Origin: Actinomyces respiraculi
Lineage (GTDB): Bacteria > Actinomycetota > Actinomycetes > Actinomycetales > Actinomycetaceae
DNA: 64,000 nt
Direction: 5' to 3'
Assembly (NCBI RefSeq): GCF_014595995.2
Contig: NZ_CP063989.1
Span: 1-64,000 of the forward strand
Made by a program: the position numbers and the translations under genes. The notes beneath the pieces are model-generated. The model worked only from the letters and a program-made list of their open reading frames with translations, searched no databases and was not told where the DNA came from. Every line of letters starts with the position of its first letter. Position 1 is the stretch's first letter. Shown here piece after piece: positions 45,431-55,337 of the stretch.

Positions 45431-45459
45431 AGCGTAGGTCACAGTGTCGGACGACGCAA
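45431..45459 (-). promoter_or_regulatory. Predicted pulA promoter
   Basis: On the minus strand, -35 TTGCGT (complement of 45454-45459) and -10 TACGCT (complement of 45431-45436) are separated by 17 bases. The start would be near 45424, giving an untranslated leader of about 104 bases before the GTG at 45320. A palindrome lies just upstream. Confidence 0.5.
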
Positions 45460-45463
45460 GACG

Positions 45464-45480
45464 CTGCAAGGTTCTTGCAG
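45464..45480. promoter_or_regulatory. Palindromic operator-like site upstream of pulA
   Basis: CTGCAAG and CTTGCAG (45464-45470 and 45474-45480) form a perfect 7-bp inverted repeat around GTT, just 5' of the predicted -35 element. It resembles LacI-family maltose-operator sites of Actinobacteria (CTTGCAG-type half sites). A maltose or starch repressor is plausible, but none is encoded here. Confidence 0.5.
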
Positions 45481-45614
45481 GCCGGGTGGCCCCACCCCCG
45501 CCCTCACCCCGCCCGCGCCCGCAGCCATATGCCGGGGACCTCGGCGGGGTGGGAGGGGGTGGATGGCGTGTGGGGCAGACGATCAACGAGGGACGCCAGC
45601 ATCGCCATCGGAAC

Positions 45615-46451
45615 TCAGCCGACCAACTCCGCCTGCTCCAGCACCGTCTGGCGCACGAACTCCACGGGCGTGTAGCCGCCGATGACCGCGTCATTGACGA
45701 TGAGGAAGGGCGTGCCCTTGATGCCCAGCTGGTGGGCGTGCGCCGTCGCCTCGCTCACTCGGTCCACCGTCTCCTGGGCGGTCATGTCCGTGCGGAAGCG
45801 CTCCAGGTCCGCCACCCCCGCCTGCTCGGCGAAGGCCACCAGCGACTCCTCGGTGTACTCCGGGTGCCCCTGCGGGTCCGCGGCCGCGTACACGGCGTCG
45901 TGGAACTCCCAGAAGCGCCCCTGGTTCGCCGCCGCGATCCCCGCCTGCGCCGCCAGCGGCGAGGAGGCGGAGATCTGAGCCAGATCGCGCCACTCGATGC
46001 GCAGCGTGCCGTCCTTGACCAGGTCGGCCAGACCCGGCTCGACGTTCTGGGCGAACAGCGTGCAGTACGGGCAGGAGAAGTCCGAGTACAGGACGAGCAC
46101 CACCGGCGCGTCCAGGGCGCCTCTGGCCCGACCGTCCTCGGGGTCCCTGTGCACCTCGGCGTGCATGAGCTCCAGGACCTGCTCGTCCGTCACCGATGCA
46201 GCGGAGGTCGGCTGCGCCGTCGGCTGGGCAGGTGCCGGGGTCTGTTGGCTCTCCTGCGTGGGTGAGCCGGCCACCACCGGCAAGGTGGTGGACGCCGCCG
46301 GGCCGTCGGTGTCACGCACGACCAACATGGCCGCGATAAGGGCCAGCAGCACGGCGATGATGATGAGGACCGTGAGGACCGCCGGGTGAGGGCCCGGCTT
46401 GTTGCTCGCGGGGGAAGTGGACTCGGGGGTTGGGGTGGGGACCGTGGTCAT
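45615..46451 (-). CDS. DsbA-like thioredoxin-fold protein
   Basis: This 278-residue membrane-anchored protein has one N-terminal helix (about 25-47), a Pro/Thr/Ala-rich linker (about 50-85), and a thioredoxin-like extracytoplasmic domain. The active site is CPYC (SDFSCPYCTLF, near 125-128) and the cis-proline is in IKGTPFLIV. It should oxidise or isomerise disulfides of exported proteins. It is separated from pulA by a gap of about 294 bases. Substrates are not known. Confidence 0.88.
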   Translation of the reverse strand: MTTVPTPTPESTSPASNKPGPHPAVLTVLIIIAVLLALIAAMLVVRDTDGPAASTTLPVVAGSPTQESQQTPAPAQPTAQPTSAASVTDEQVLELMHAEVHRDPEDGRARGALDAPVVLVLYSDFSCPYCTLFAQNVEPGLADLVKDGTLRIEWRDLAQISASSPLAAQAGIAAANQGRFWEFHDAVYAAADPQGHPEYTEESLVAFAEQAGVADLERFRTDMTAQETVDRVSEATAHAHQLGIKGTPFLIVNDAVIGGYTPVEFVRQTVLEQAELVG

Positions 46452-46485
46452 AAGGACAGTCTCTCAGACGAGCGCGGGGCCGGCA

Positions 46486-47955
46486 TCACCGTGCCACTCG
46501 CTGAGCCACCTGGTAGCCCTCGACGTCGAGGACCAGCTCGTACACGGCCCCCGACGACGTGCTCGTTGCCCACTCGGCCGCGTTGACCGGCGGGTTGCCG
46601 CCCCAGGCCGAGGACTGGGTGTCGATGATGACGTAATCCGTATCCACTGAGGCGCTCCCCACCCAGTACACGTTGGCGCGCGGCACGAGGTAGGCGAGCA
46701 GCCCCAGGTCCGTCTTCACCGTCGAGCCTTCGGCCACCGTCTCAAGCACCTGCTGGGCGGCCGCCGCACGCGGCGGCTCCTGCCCCCAGCCCTCCTCGAG
46801 CATGGCGGCCAAGGCCAGGCGCGGCGTCGTCACCACCCCCAGGACGAGGGGCAGCCCCACCGCCAGCACCGACAGCCAGCGCACCGGCACCGACGCCTGC
46901 ATCCACGTGCGCTCGCCTTTGAGACGCACGAGTACGTCCAGCAGCGCGCCCAGGGCGATAGGCATGAGCACGGTGTTGTAGTGCCAGTGCTCCCACTGCC
47001 AGTAGGCCTCCTTGCCGGCCAGGAAGCGCCAGGCGAGCGTCGGCAGCACCAGCGTCATCCACGGCGAGGCCAGACCCACCAGTCCCGCCGTCATCGCCAG
47101 CACTGCCAGGGTCGCCAGCTTGACCGATGGGGACAGCAGCCGGGCCAGCAGACCGCCGGGGGTGGCGGCCGCCGTCGACCCGTCGCCTGCGTTGCCGCCC
47201 AGCCCGTACTCCCACGTGCCCGTCGGGGACAGGGCGGGCAGAAGCACCAGCACCGTCAGCAGGAAGGCGGCAAGGCCGAAGAGCGCCACCCCCAGGCCCA
47301 GGCCCGCACCCGAGATGCGCCGGCCTCGCACCTGGACCTGCTCGCCGCGGGCACGCCACGCGATGGCCAGGCCCGCCATGAGCACGGTCAGGCCCAGGTC
47401 CTCCTTGACGAGCACCAGCGGCACCAACCACAGGGCGCTGGCCAGCCAGCGGCCCTCGACGAAGGCGACCGAGGCCCAGGCGAGCATCGGCACCGCGAAG
47501 GCGATCTCATGGAACTGGGCTGCCACCGCCCCCTGCATGCCCCACGCCAGGACGTAGAAGATGCCGAGCGCACCGCCGGCCCACGGGCTCGTCGTGCGCG
47601 CCGCCAGCCGGGTGATGGGCCAGGCGGAGACCGCCAGGAGAAGGTCCTGCACGATGAGCAGCGCCAGCGGCGAGGGCCACAGCGCCCACACGGGACCCAG
47701 CAGCACGAGGATCGGGTGGAAGTGGTCCCCCAGCAAGTTATAGCCCTCACCCTTGATGGGGACGATGGGCGCCTCGAGGTGCGCGTAGGCCTTCGCCAGC
47801 TCGGAGAAGATCGCCAGGTCCCAGCTGGGGACCTGCATCGAGACCCACTGGCCCACCGAGTACGTGCACATAAGCACGGCACCGACGACGACTGCCACAA
47901 CAGCGGGAGGGATGTCGGCGGGGGGACGGCGGACAGTGCGTGCGAGAAGGCTCAT
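46486..47955 (-). CDS. DUF2079 membrane protein
   Basis: This 489-residue protein has about ten membrane helices in the first 400 residues and a soluble tail (about 395-489). The DUF2079 pattern is visible in VPSWDLAIFSELAKAYAHL and KGEGYNLLGDHFHPIL near the N-terminus, and EHWHYNTVLMPIALGALLDVL later. DUF2079 is a glycosyltransferase-C-like fold of unknown role, probably acting on lipid-linked sugars. TAGGCT (complement of 47964-47969) lies eight bases before the ATG, so the mRNA may be leaderless. Confidence 0.85.
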   Translation of the reverse strand: MSLLARTVRRPPADIPPAVVAVVVGAVLMCTYSVGQWVSMQVPSWDLAIFSELAKAYAHLEAPIVPIKGEGYNLLGDHFHPILVLLGPVWALWPSPLALLIVQDLLLAVSAWPITRLAARTTSPWAGGALGIFYVLAWGMQGAVAAQFHEIAFAVPMLAWASVAFVEGRWLASALWLVPLVLVKEDLGLTVLMAGLAIAWRARGEQVQVRGRRISGAGLGLGVALFGLAAFLLTVLVLLPALSPTGTWEYGLGGNAGDGSTAAATPGGLLARLLSPSVKLATLAVLAMTAGLVGLASPWMTLVLPTLAWRFLAGKEAYWQWEHWHYNTVLMPIALGALLDVLVRLKGERTWMQASVPVRWLSVLAVGLPLVLGVVTTPRLALAAMLEEGWGQEPPRAAAAQQVLETVAEGSTVKTDLGLLAYLVPRANVYWVGSASVDTDYVIIDTQSSAWGGNPPVNAAEWATSTSSGAVYELVLDVEGYQVAQRVAR

Positions 47956-48057
47956 CGGCGACGAGCCTAGCGAGTAGGAGATACCGGGGCCGCCTGAGTT
48001 CGGTGACCGGGGCGCGCGGACGTAGGCTGCCCCCACGTCCCGCTCCCAGGAGGCCGC

Positions 48058-49443
48058 ATGCCGAAGACCGTCGATGAGATCGTTGCCGAGGGCCAGCTCC
48101 AGCGCAGGCTCACCAATCGCCACGTCCAGCTCATCGCCATCGGTGGGGCCATCGGTACCGGCCTGTTCATGGGCTCCGGCAAGACAATCTCCCTGGCCGG
48201 GCCCTCCGTGGTGGTCGTCTACACCCTCATCGGTGCGGTCCTCTTCCTCGTCATGAGGGCCCTGGGCGAGGTCATGCTCTCCGACCTGAGTTACAAGTCC
48301 TTTGCCGACGTCGCCGCCGACCTCGTTGGGCCGTGGGCCGGGTTCCTCACCGGCTGGACCTACTACTTCTCCTGGCTGGTGACGGCCGTGGCTGAGGTCA
48401 TCGTCATCACGGGCTACGTCCGGTTCTGGTGGCCGGGGGTCCCCCTGTGGCTGCCGCCGGTCGTCACCGTCGCGCTGCTGCTGTCCATCAACCTCACGAC
48501 GGTCAAGGCCTTCGGGGAGATCGAGTTCTGGTTCTCCATCATCAAGGTCGTGGCGATCCTCGCGCTTGTCGCTGTCGGCGTCGCCATGGTGGCTGTGGGC
48601 TTCACCGCCCCCAACGGGGCTGTCGCCTCCGTGACCAACCTGTGGTCCGACGGCGGCTTCTTCCCCCGCGGCTTCGACGGCTTCGCCCGGGCCTTCCAGA
48701 TTGCCGTCTTCGCCTTTATCGGCACCGAGCTCATCGGTACGACGGCGGCAGAGGCCAAGGACCCGCACGTCACCCTGCCCAAGGCGATCAACGCCATTCC
48801 CGTGCGCATCGTGCTTTTCTACGTCGGAGCGCTGACGGCCATCATGATGGTGACCCCCTGGCGTGAGGTCTCCGCAGAGAACAGCCCCTTCGTGTCCATG
48901 TTCGCCCTGGCCGGGCTCGGGGTGGCTGCCAGTGTCGTCAACTTCGTTGTCCTCACGGCCGCGGCCTCGAGCGCGAACTCCGGTCTGTACTCGACCTCCC
49001 GGATGCTCTATGGCCTGGCCTGGGCCCACCAGGCGCCGCGCGTGTTCAAGCGGCTGAGCGGTCGCAGTGTGCCGGGCTGGTCCCTGCTGGTGACCTGCGT
49101 CGGTCTGCTGACCTCGATCCCGCTCATGAGTCTGTCAGGCTCGATCATGTCGGCCTTCACGACGGTGACGACGGTGGCCTCCGTGCTGTTCATCGTCGTG
49201 TGGGGCGTCATCGTCGTGTCCTACCTGCGCTACCGCACGCGCTACCCGGAGCGTCACGAGGCGAGCGCCTACAAGGTTCCCGGTGGGCGGGCGGCGGCCT
49301 GGGCGAGCCTGGCCTTCTTCGCGTTCGTCGCCTGGACGCTCACGCTGGCGCAGGACACCCGCCAAGCGCTCCTCGCCTCGCCTCTGTGGTTCGCGGCGAT
49401 GGCGGTGGCGTGGGTGGTTCACCGTCGGCGAGCGCGTCGCTGA
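48058..49443 (+). CDS. cycA: D-serine/D-alanine/glycine transporter CycA-like
   Basis: This 461-residue APC-family permease has about twelve membrane helices. It resembles E. coli CycA along its length, for example RHVQLIAIGGAIGTGLFMGS, MRALGEVMLSDLSYKSFADV, GPWAGFLTGWTYYFSWLV and VFAFIGTELIGTTAAEAKDP. It should import glycine, D-alanine or D-serine with protons. GGAGGCCGC sits before the ATG. It converges with the kbl-tdh pair that makes glycine from threonine. Confidence 0.92.
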   Translation: MPKTVDEIVAEGQLQRRLTNRHVQLIAIGGAIGTGLFMGSGKTISLAGPSVVVVYTLIGAVLFLVMRALGEVMLSDLSYKSFADVAADLVGPWAGFLTGWTYYFSWLVTAVAEVIVITGYVRFWWPGVPLWLPPVVTVALLLSINLTTVKAFGEIEFWFSIIKVVAILALVAVGVAMVAVGFTAPNGAVASVTNLWSDGGFFPRGFDGFARAFQIAVFAFIGTELIGTTAAEAKDPHVTLPKAINAIPVRIVLFYVGALTAIMMVTPWREVSAENSPFVSMFALAGLGVAASVVNFVVLTAAASSANSGLYSTSRMLYGLAWAHQAPRVFKRLSGRSVPGWSLLVTCVGLLTSIPLMSLSGSIMSAFTTVTTVASVLFIVVWGVIVVSYLRYRTRYPERHEASAYKVPGGRAAAWASLAFFAFVAWTLTLAQDTRQALLASPLWFAAMAVAWVVHRRRARR

Positions 49444-49481
49444 GGCAGGGCGCCGCCCCGGCCGGCCCCTCCGGCGAGGCG

Positions 49482-50672
<1,191 letters not shown>

Positions 50673-50675
50673 CCC

Positions 50676-51746
50676 TCACTCCTCCCAGTTGATGATGACC
50701 TTGCCGCACTCGCCGGAGCGGGCGGTCTCGAAGGCGTCCTGCCACTGCTCGGGGGCGAAGCGGTGCGTGACGAGCCCACGGATCTCGTTGCGCAGGCGCT
50801 CGGACGAGCCCAGCATGAACGACCCCTTGTACCAGGTGTCATACATCTCGCGGCCGTAGACACCCTTGATGGTGAGCATGTGGGTGATGACCTTGTTCCA
50901 GTCGATCTCGTAGCCCGCCTTGGGCAGCCCCAGCATGGCGATCTTCGCACCGTGGTTGCACACGTCGATCATCTGACGGGTCGCGGCCGGCGCCCCGCTC
51001 ATCTCAAGGCCGACGTCGAAGCCCTCCGTCATCCCCAGGTCGTGCATCACCGTGCGCAGGTCCTCGCGGCCGGTGTTGACCGTGGTGACCCCGACCTTCT
51101 CAGCCAGGGAGAGCCGGTAGTCGGACAGGTCCGTGATGACGACGTTCCTCGCCCCGCAGTGCCGGGCGATGGCGGCGCACATGACACCGATGGGGCCGGC
51201 TCCGGTGATGAGGACGTCCTCGGAGGCCGGGGGGAATTGCATCGCGGTGTGCACGGCGTTGCCGAAGGGGTCGAACAGCGCCCCGAGGTCCGGGTCGATC
51301 GTATCCGCCTGCGGCCACACGTTGCGGGCCGGCACGACCACGTAGTCGGCGAAGGCGCCGTCACGGTTGACGCCGATGGAGTTCGTGCGGATGCACATGT
51401 GGCGCCGGCCCGCACGGCAGTTGCGGCAGCGCCCGCAGGTGATGTGCCCCTCGACGCTCACCCGCTGACCGATGGACAGGTAGTCGGTGTCGTCGTCGGC
51501 GGTGGACTCGTCGGTGGCGGTGCCGGAGCCGATTTCAACGATCTCGCCGTAGAACTCGTGGCCGAGGGTCATCGGCGGGTGCAGCTGGGCGGCCGCGAAG
51601 TCGTCCCAGCCGGCCAGGTGCAGATCGGTTCCGCACAGGCCGGTGCGCAGGACGCGGATCTTCACCTCCCGGAATCCGGTGGTGGGTTCGGGGATGTCCT
51701 GCAGCTCGAGCCCAGGTCCCGGGGCCGGCTTGCGCAGTGCACGCAT
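50676..51746 (-). CDS. tdh: L-threonine 3-dehydrogenase
   Basis: Tdh oxidises threonine to 2-amino-3-ketobutyrate. The 356-residue zinc alcohol dehydrogenase has the catalytic zinc residues in TGLCGTDLHLAGWDDF and TLGHEFYGEIVEIGSG, a structural zinc site CGRCRNCRAGRRHMC, and a Rossmann segment VLITGAGPIGVMCAAIARH. The ATG at 51746 follows AAGGAG at five bases; the longer frame to 51818 is rejected. A 39-residue segment with SGTATDESTADDDTDYLSIG is a longer acidic loop than in E. coli. Confidence 0.96.
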   Translation of the reverse strand: MRALRKPAPGPGLELQDIPEPTTGFREVKIRVLRTGLCGTDLHLAGWDDFAAAQLHPPMTLGHEFYGEIVEIGSGTATDESTADDDTDYLSIGQRVSVEGHITCGRCRNCRAGRRHMCIRTNSIGVNRDGAFADYVVVPARNVWPQADTIDPDLGALFDPFGNAVHTAMQFPPASEDVLITGAGPIGVMCAAIARHCGARNVVITDLSDYRLSLAEKVGVTTVNTGREDLRTVMHDLGMTEGFDVGLEMSGAPAATRQMIDVCNHGAKIAMLGLPKAGYEIDWNKVITHMLTIKGVYGREMYDTWYKGSFMLGSSERLRNEIRGLVTHRFAPEQWQDAFETARSGECGKVIINWEE

Positions 51747-52083
51747 GGGATCTCCTTGTGCATGGGCCGCGACAGTGCGACCGGGTTCCTCGCCGGGTGG
51801 GCGGTCTACACGTCCCACTCTAGACGGCGCGCGCGGAACCTACCTGTTCTTGAGCCAGCCGGAACTGGGTGGGTCGACGGCGTCGGGAGCGTCCACGCCG
51901 GCTGTGGGCCGGCCTGTGTGTCGGAGCCGGTTGGCAGCACGCCGGAGACGGCGAGCACGGCGGCGAGCACGGCGGCCAGGACTGCGGGCAGAGCGTATGA
52001 GGGAACCTCCGGAAGGACGGGGCGGTTGCCAGGAGTCTGGCACGCTCCACCGGTCCGCGCCGAGGGGAGCAGTACCCGCCCCG
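51747..52083. other. Gene-free gap between tdh and the flippase gene
   Basis: These 337 bases hold no gene I can support. On the minus strand one frame around 51840-52035 encodes a hydrophobic, signal-peptide-like run (SYALPAVLAAVLAAVLAVSG) followed by a Pro/Thr-rich segment, but no good start codon or ribosome site precedes it. The tdh promoter must lie at the left end. Part of the sequence may be remains of an exported protein gene. Confidence 0.5.
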
Positions 52084-54921
52084 CTACAGGTCGCCCTCGC
52101 GTTGCAGTCGCTGGAGGCTGAGCCAGCCCACGGGAATGGGGATCCAGAAGGTCACGAGGCGGTAGACGATGGCGGCGGACAGGGCCACGCCCGAGGGGAT
52201 GCCCGACGCGACGAGGCCCGCCGTCAGCGCGATCTCCACCGGGCCGATACCACCCGGCGAGGGCACCACGCTTCCCACCGTGTTCGAGGCCAGGTAGGTG
52301 ATCGCCAGGACCGAGAAGGGCAGGGTGTAGCCGAAGGCCCACAGGCTGGCCCCGAAGGCGAGGACATAGGACAGGCTCAGCAGCAGCGTGCCCCCCACAC
52401 CCAGCGCCAGGCGACGCGGGTTGGACAGGATCCACACCACGCGCGGCCACACCTGCCGGTAGGTCGGCTCGATCTTGTCCCACAGGAAGGAGCGCACCCG
52501 CGGGATGAGCAGGGCCGCCGCGACGGCCGCCACCAGGACGACCGCGGCCAGCATGATCCACCCCGACGGCAGGGTTAGTCCTGTCGAGCGGCCCGTGAGC
52601 GCCGCCAGCAGGACGAGCAGCAGCACCGTGACGGCGAACTGGACCACCTGGACGAGGGCCACGGTTGCCACGCCGATCGCCGTCGGAACGCCCTTACGTG
52701 CCAGGAAGCGCAGGTTGATGGCGGCACCACCCACACCCGCGGGGGCGACCAGTGAGACCACCGAGGAGGCCAGGTGCACCTCCGTGGAGCGCAGCACGCC
52801 CAGGCGTACCGGGGAGAAGGCCACGAGCGCGAGGCCGGCGCCGACGTAGGTCGCCAGGGAGAAGATGAGGGCCGCCAGGATCCACCAGGCGTTCGCCTGG
52901 CGCACCGCCTCGCTGATCTGCTCGAGGTTCATGCGGGCCAGCAGGGTCCACAGCGCCGCCAGGGCGACGACCGCCATGATGACGGTGCGCGTGGAGAATC
53001 GGGTGAGCCGGGCGGGCTCGGCGTGCGCCGTCGGAGTCAGAGCCACGAGGGCGTCGCGCAGCTCCTGCAGCACCGTGCCGCGCCGACCCATCGCCTGTCG
53101 GGTGGAGTCCGGCAGCACGACCTTCTGCAGCATCGGGGCGATGGAGGCGAGCTGCTGGGTGCTTAGCGCCCGCGAGGCGGAGGCGATGGCCCGCTCGACG
53201 CCGACGGCGGAGGCGATGAGGGCGAGCGCCTGGGCGAGGTCCACGCGCCGGGAGATCTCGTTGGAGGCGGTCTCGCCGGAGTCCCAGTCGAGCAGCCACA
53301 CCTGTTCGCGGGCGTCGACGACGACGTGCGAGCCGTCGAGCTCGCGGTGAGCCAGCCCGGAGGCGTGCGCGGCCGCGACCTGCTCCCATAGCTGGTCGAG
53401 GACCGCCTCGGGCACATCGGAGCCCAGGGCGTCGAAGGAGCGGGCGTCGGCGACGTGCTCGGTGACGAGGATGACGGACTCCTGCGCCTCGGCCAGGCCC
53501 AGGAGGGCGGGGGTGCGCACGCCCACGCGCCGGGCCTCGAGGGTCATGAGGACGGCGTGCTCGGCGGCGGGCCGTACCGACAGGTCGCGGGTGGGGGACA
53601 GGCCGCGCACGCGCACGCGGTCCCACAGGCCGGCGAGGAAGCCGGCGACCTGACGGTCGGCGTCCAGGACGGTGACGTCGCGGCGCACGCCCTGGGAGTC
53701 CCACACGGCGTAGACCCGGTGGACGGAGGGGCGGCCCTCGGTGAGCGCGGAGGAGTGGGCCTCGGCGAGCGCGGCCGCGGTCTCGACGTCGTCGGCCGGG
53801 GCGATCGTGTTCGCCGACTCCGTGTGAATGGGCGCCTGATGCGGGGGCCGGGAGGAGGGTGGGGCGGCCTCCCCCTCGGCGGCCGGGGCGGGTGCTGGGT
53901 GGGCAGAGGGGCCGACGGCGGCATCGGCGTCGGGCGTGCCTGCCGTGTCGGGCGGGGGACTGAGGTCCACGGGAGCGGCCAGCGGGGTCTCGCGCACGCG
54001 CTCGGTGTAGCCCAGGGGCGCGTCGGTCGTCACCGTCCAGGCGCGCGGGTCCGGGGCCGGATCCATGCGCACGACGCGCACCGCGTCGACGCCGGCACGG
54101 CGCAGGGCACGGATGAGGGCGACGCCGTGCGCACGGCGGTCGTCCACCCCGAGGGCCAGGCGCACGAGGATGCCGACGGCGCGTCCGATGAGCACGGACA
54201 GGAGAGCGCCGGGCAGGGTGAGGGCCGAGCGCAGCACCGTCAGCCCGACGATGACCCACACGACGCCCCAGGCGACGCGCACCGTTGTCGATGTGCGCCG
54301 GTCGCCCGCGCCGGTGAGCAGGCCGGCGAGGGCGGCGAAGATTGCCGATACGCCGATCTGCGCCGTGCCCGAGGCCGTGACCGTCAAGCCCGCGACCAGG
54401 GCTTCGGGGGCCCAGGTGACGAGCATCTGGTAGATGAACAGGCCGGCGAACCAGCCGCCGAGCGCGCCGAGGGCGCCCTGCAGGGCGCTGCGCCACGAGC
54501 CCTGGAACAGGCGGGTGAGTAGGACCGTCACCGGGATGAGGAAGGTGGCCAGGCCCTCGACCGCCTGGAGGGGCAGGACGAGGATCTGCCGCAGGACCGT
54601 GGTGAGGACGTTCTGCACGTCCTGGGTGACGCCGGTTGTCGTCTCGTGCGCGTAGATCGCGAGGACGATCGTCGCCAGGGCTCCGACGACGGCGAGGACC
54701 AGGTCGAGCAGGTCCTCGGCGCGGCGCAGACGCCGTGGCTGGGAGTCAACGAGGAGCGTGTGCGAGCGGACCGCCGGGGTCGGGCGGGGCGTGGGGGCGG
54801 TGACCGGGGCCAGGCCGATGCGCGGGATGCCGACCGGGGAGGTGCGGTCGGAGGCGGTACTGGCGGGGGACGTGCCGGAGAGGTCGTCGGCCGAGGCGTC
54901 AGGGAGCACGGCGTCGGTCAT
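52084..54921 (-). CDS. Flippase-like membrane protein with kinase-like domain
   Basis: This 945-residue protein has three parts. Residues 70-260 contain about five or six membrane helices. A cytoplasmic middle (about 300-640) has a Pro/Ala-rich stretch, then a kinase-like segment with HRELDGSH (525-532) in place of HRDLKxxN and LLDWDSG (543-549) in place of DFG. The C-terminal 640-945 region is an LPG_synthase_TM/UPF0104 domain with eight helices, including GVGGAAINLRFL and SPGGIGPVEIALT. The C-terminal fold moves lipids or polyprenols. The catalytic Asp of the kinase HRD is Glu here, so it may be a pseudokinase or a sugar or lipid kinase relative. Function unknown. Confidence 0.8.
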   Translation of the reverse strand: MTDAVLPDASADDLSGTSPASTASDRTSPVGIPRIGLAPVTAPTPRPTPAVRSHTLLVDSQPRRLRRAEDLLDLVLAVVGALATIVLAIYAHETTTGVTQDVQNVLTTVLRQILVLPLQAVEGLATFLIPVTVLLTRLFQGSWRSALQGALGALGGWFAGLFIYQMLVTWAPEALVAGLTVTASGTAQIGVSAIFAALAGLLTGAGDRRTSTTVRVAWGVVWVIVGLTVLRSALTLPGALLSVLIGRAVGILVRLALGVDDRRAHGVALIRALRRAGVDAVRVVRMDPAPDPRAWTVTTDAPLGYTERVRETPLAAPVDLSPPPDTAGTPDADAAVGPSAHPAPAPAAEGEAAPPSSRPPHQAPIHTESANTIAPADDVETAAALAEAHSSALTEGRPSVHRVYAVWDSQGVRRDVTVLDADRQVAGFLAGLWDRVRVRGLSPTRDLSVRPAAEHAVLMTLEARRVGVRTPALLGLAEAQESVILVTEHVADARSFDALGSDVPEAVLDQLWEQVAAAHASGLAHRELDGSHVVVDAREQVWLLDWDSGETASNEISRRVDLAQALALIASAVGVERAIASASRALSTQQLASIAPMLQKVVLPDSTRQAMGRRGTVLQELRDALVALTPTAHAEPARLTRFSTRTVIMAVVALAALWTLLARMNLEQISEAVRQANAWWILAALIFSLATYVGAGLALVAFSPVRLGVLRSTEVHLASSVVSLVAPAGVGGAAINLRFLARKGVPTAIGVATVALVQVVQFAVTVLLLVLLAALTGRSTGLTLPSGWIMLAAVVLVAAVAAALLIPRVRSFLWDKIEPTYRQVWPRVVWILSNPRRLALGVGGTLLLSLSYVLAFGASLWAFGYTLPFSVLAITYLASNTVGSVVPSPGGIGPVEIALTAGLVASGIPSGVALSAAIVYRLVTFWIPIPVGWLSLQRLQREGDL

Positions 54922-55337
54922 GTCCTGGAGTCTACGGGCGGGGTGTCGGGCGGTCCCCAGTTCGTGGGAGGACAGGCCCCGTGCGTAGGTAGGAGTGGGG
55001 CCCGACCAGCACTGACCCTGCCGAAGTCCTCGGCAGAGGGGGTGTCCTGCGGCGTGGTGGAGGTTCCCGCGGAGACCTGTGCTGCCAGCGCTGCACGCTC
55101 ATGCACGCTCACGCTTTCCGGTGCCGGTCAGGATCCGCAGGATTCTGCGGATTTTAGGATCGGCTCTCTCGAGTCATTAGGCTCCCATGTGCACGAGCAA
55201 CACCCATGCACATGGGAGCCTCAGAGACGGTTTCCGGCTACAGGACACAAATCGCGGAATACCAACGAAAGGTCCGAATCGGCCGAGTCACACCAGTCAC
55301 ATGAGCGTGCAACACCCACACTCATGGGTATCACAGG
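54922..55337. other. Gene-free gap between flippase and copA with hairpins
   Basis: No credible gene is present. ATCCGCAG and CTGCGGAT (55133-55140 and 55145-55152) form an 8-bp hairpin followed by TTTT-like sequence. A second hairpin at 55179-55221 has a perfect 15-bp stem. A related GCAACACCCA...CATGGG pattern recurs at about 55306-55328. The gap lies after copA and before the flippase gene, both on the minus strand. Confidence 0.6.
55179..55221 (-). terminator. Perfect 15-bp hairpin, likely copA terminator
   Basis: AGGCTCCCATGTGCA at 55179-55193 and its complement at 55207-55221 enclose a 13-base loop. It lies about 117 bases after the copA stop on the minus strand, so it may end the csoR-copZ-copA transcript, although the distance is long. 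Confidence 0.6.

Noticed and set aside
50676..52083. Glycine or threonine riboswitch upstream of tdh-kbl
   Set aside because: No conserved riboswitch core could be recognised in the leader, and a ribosome site sits directly upstream of the ATG.
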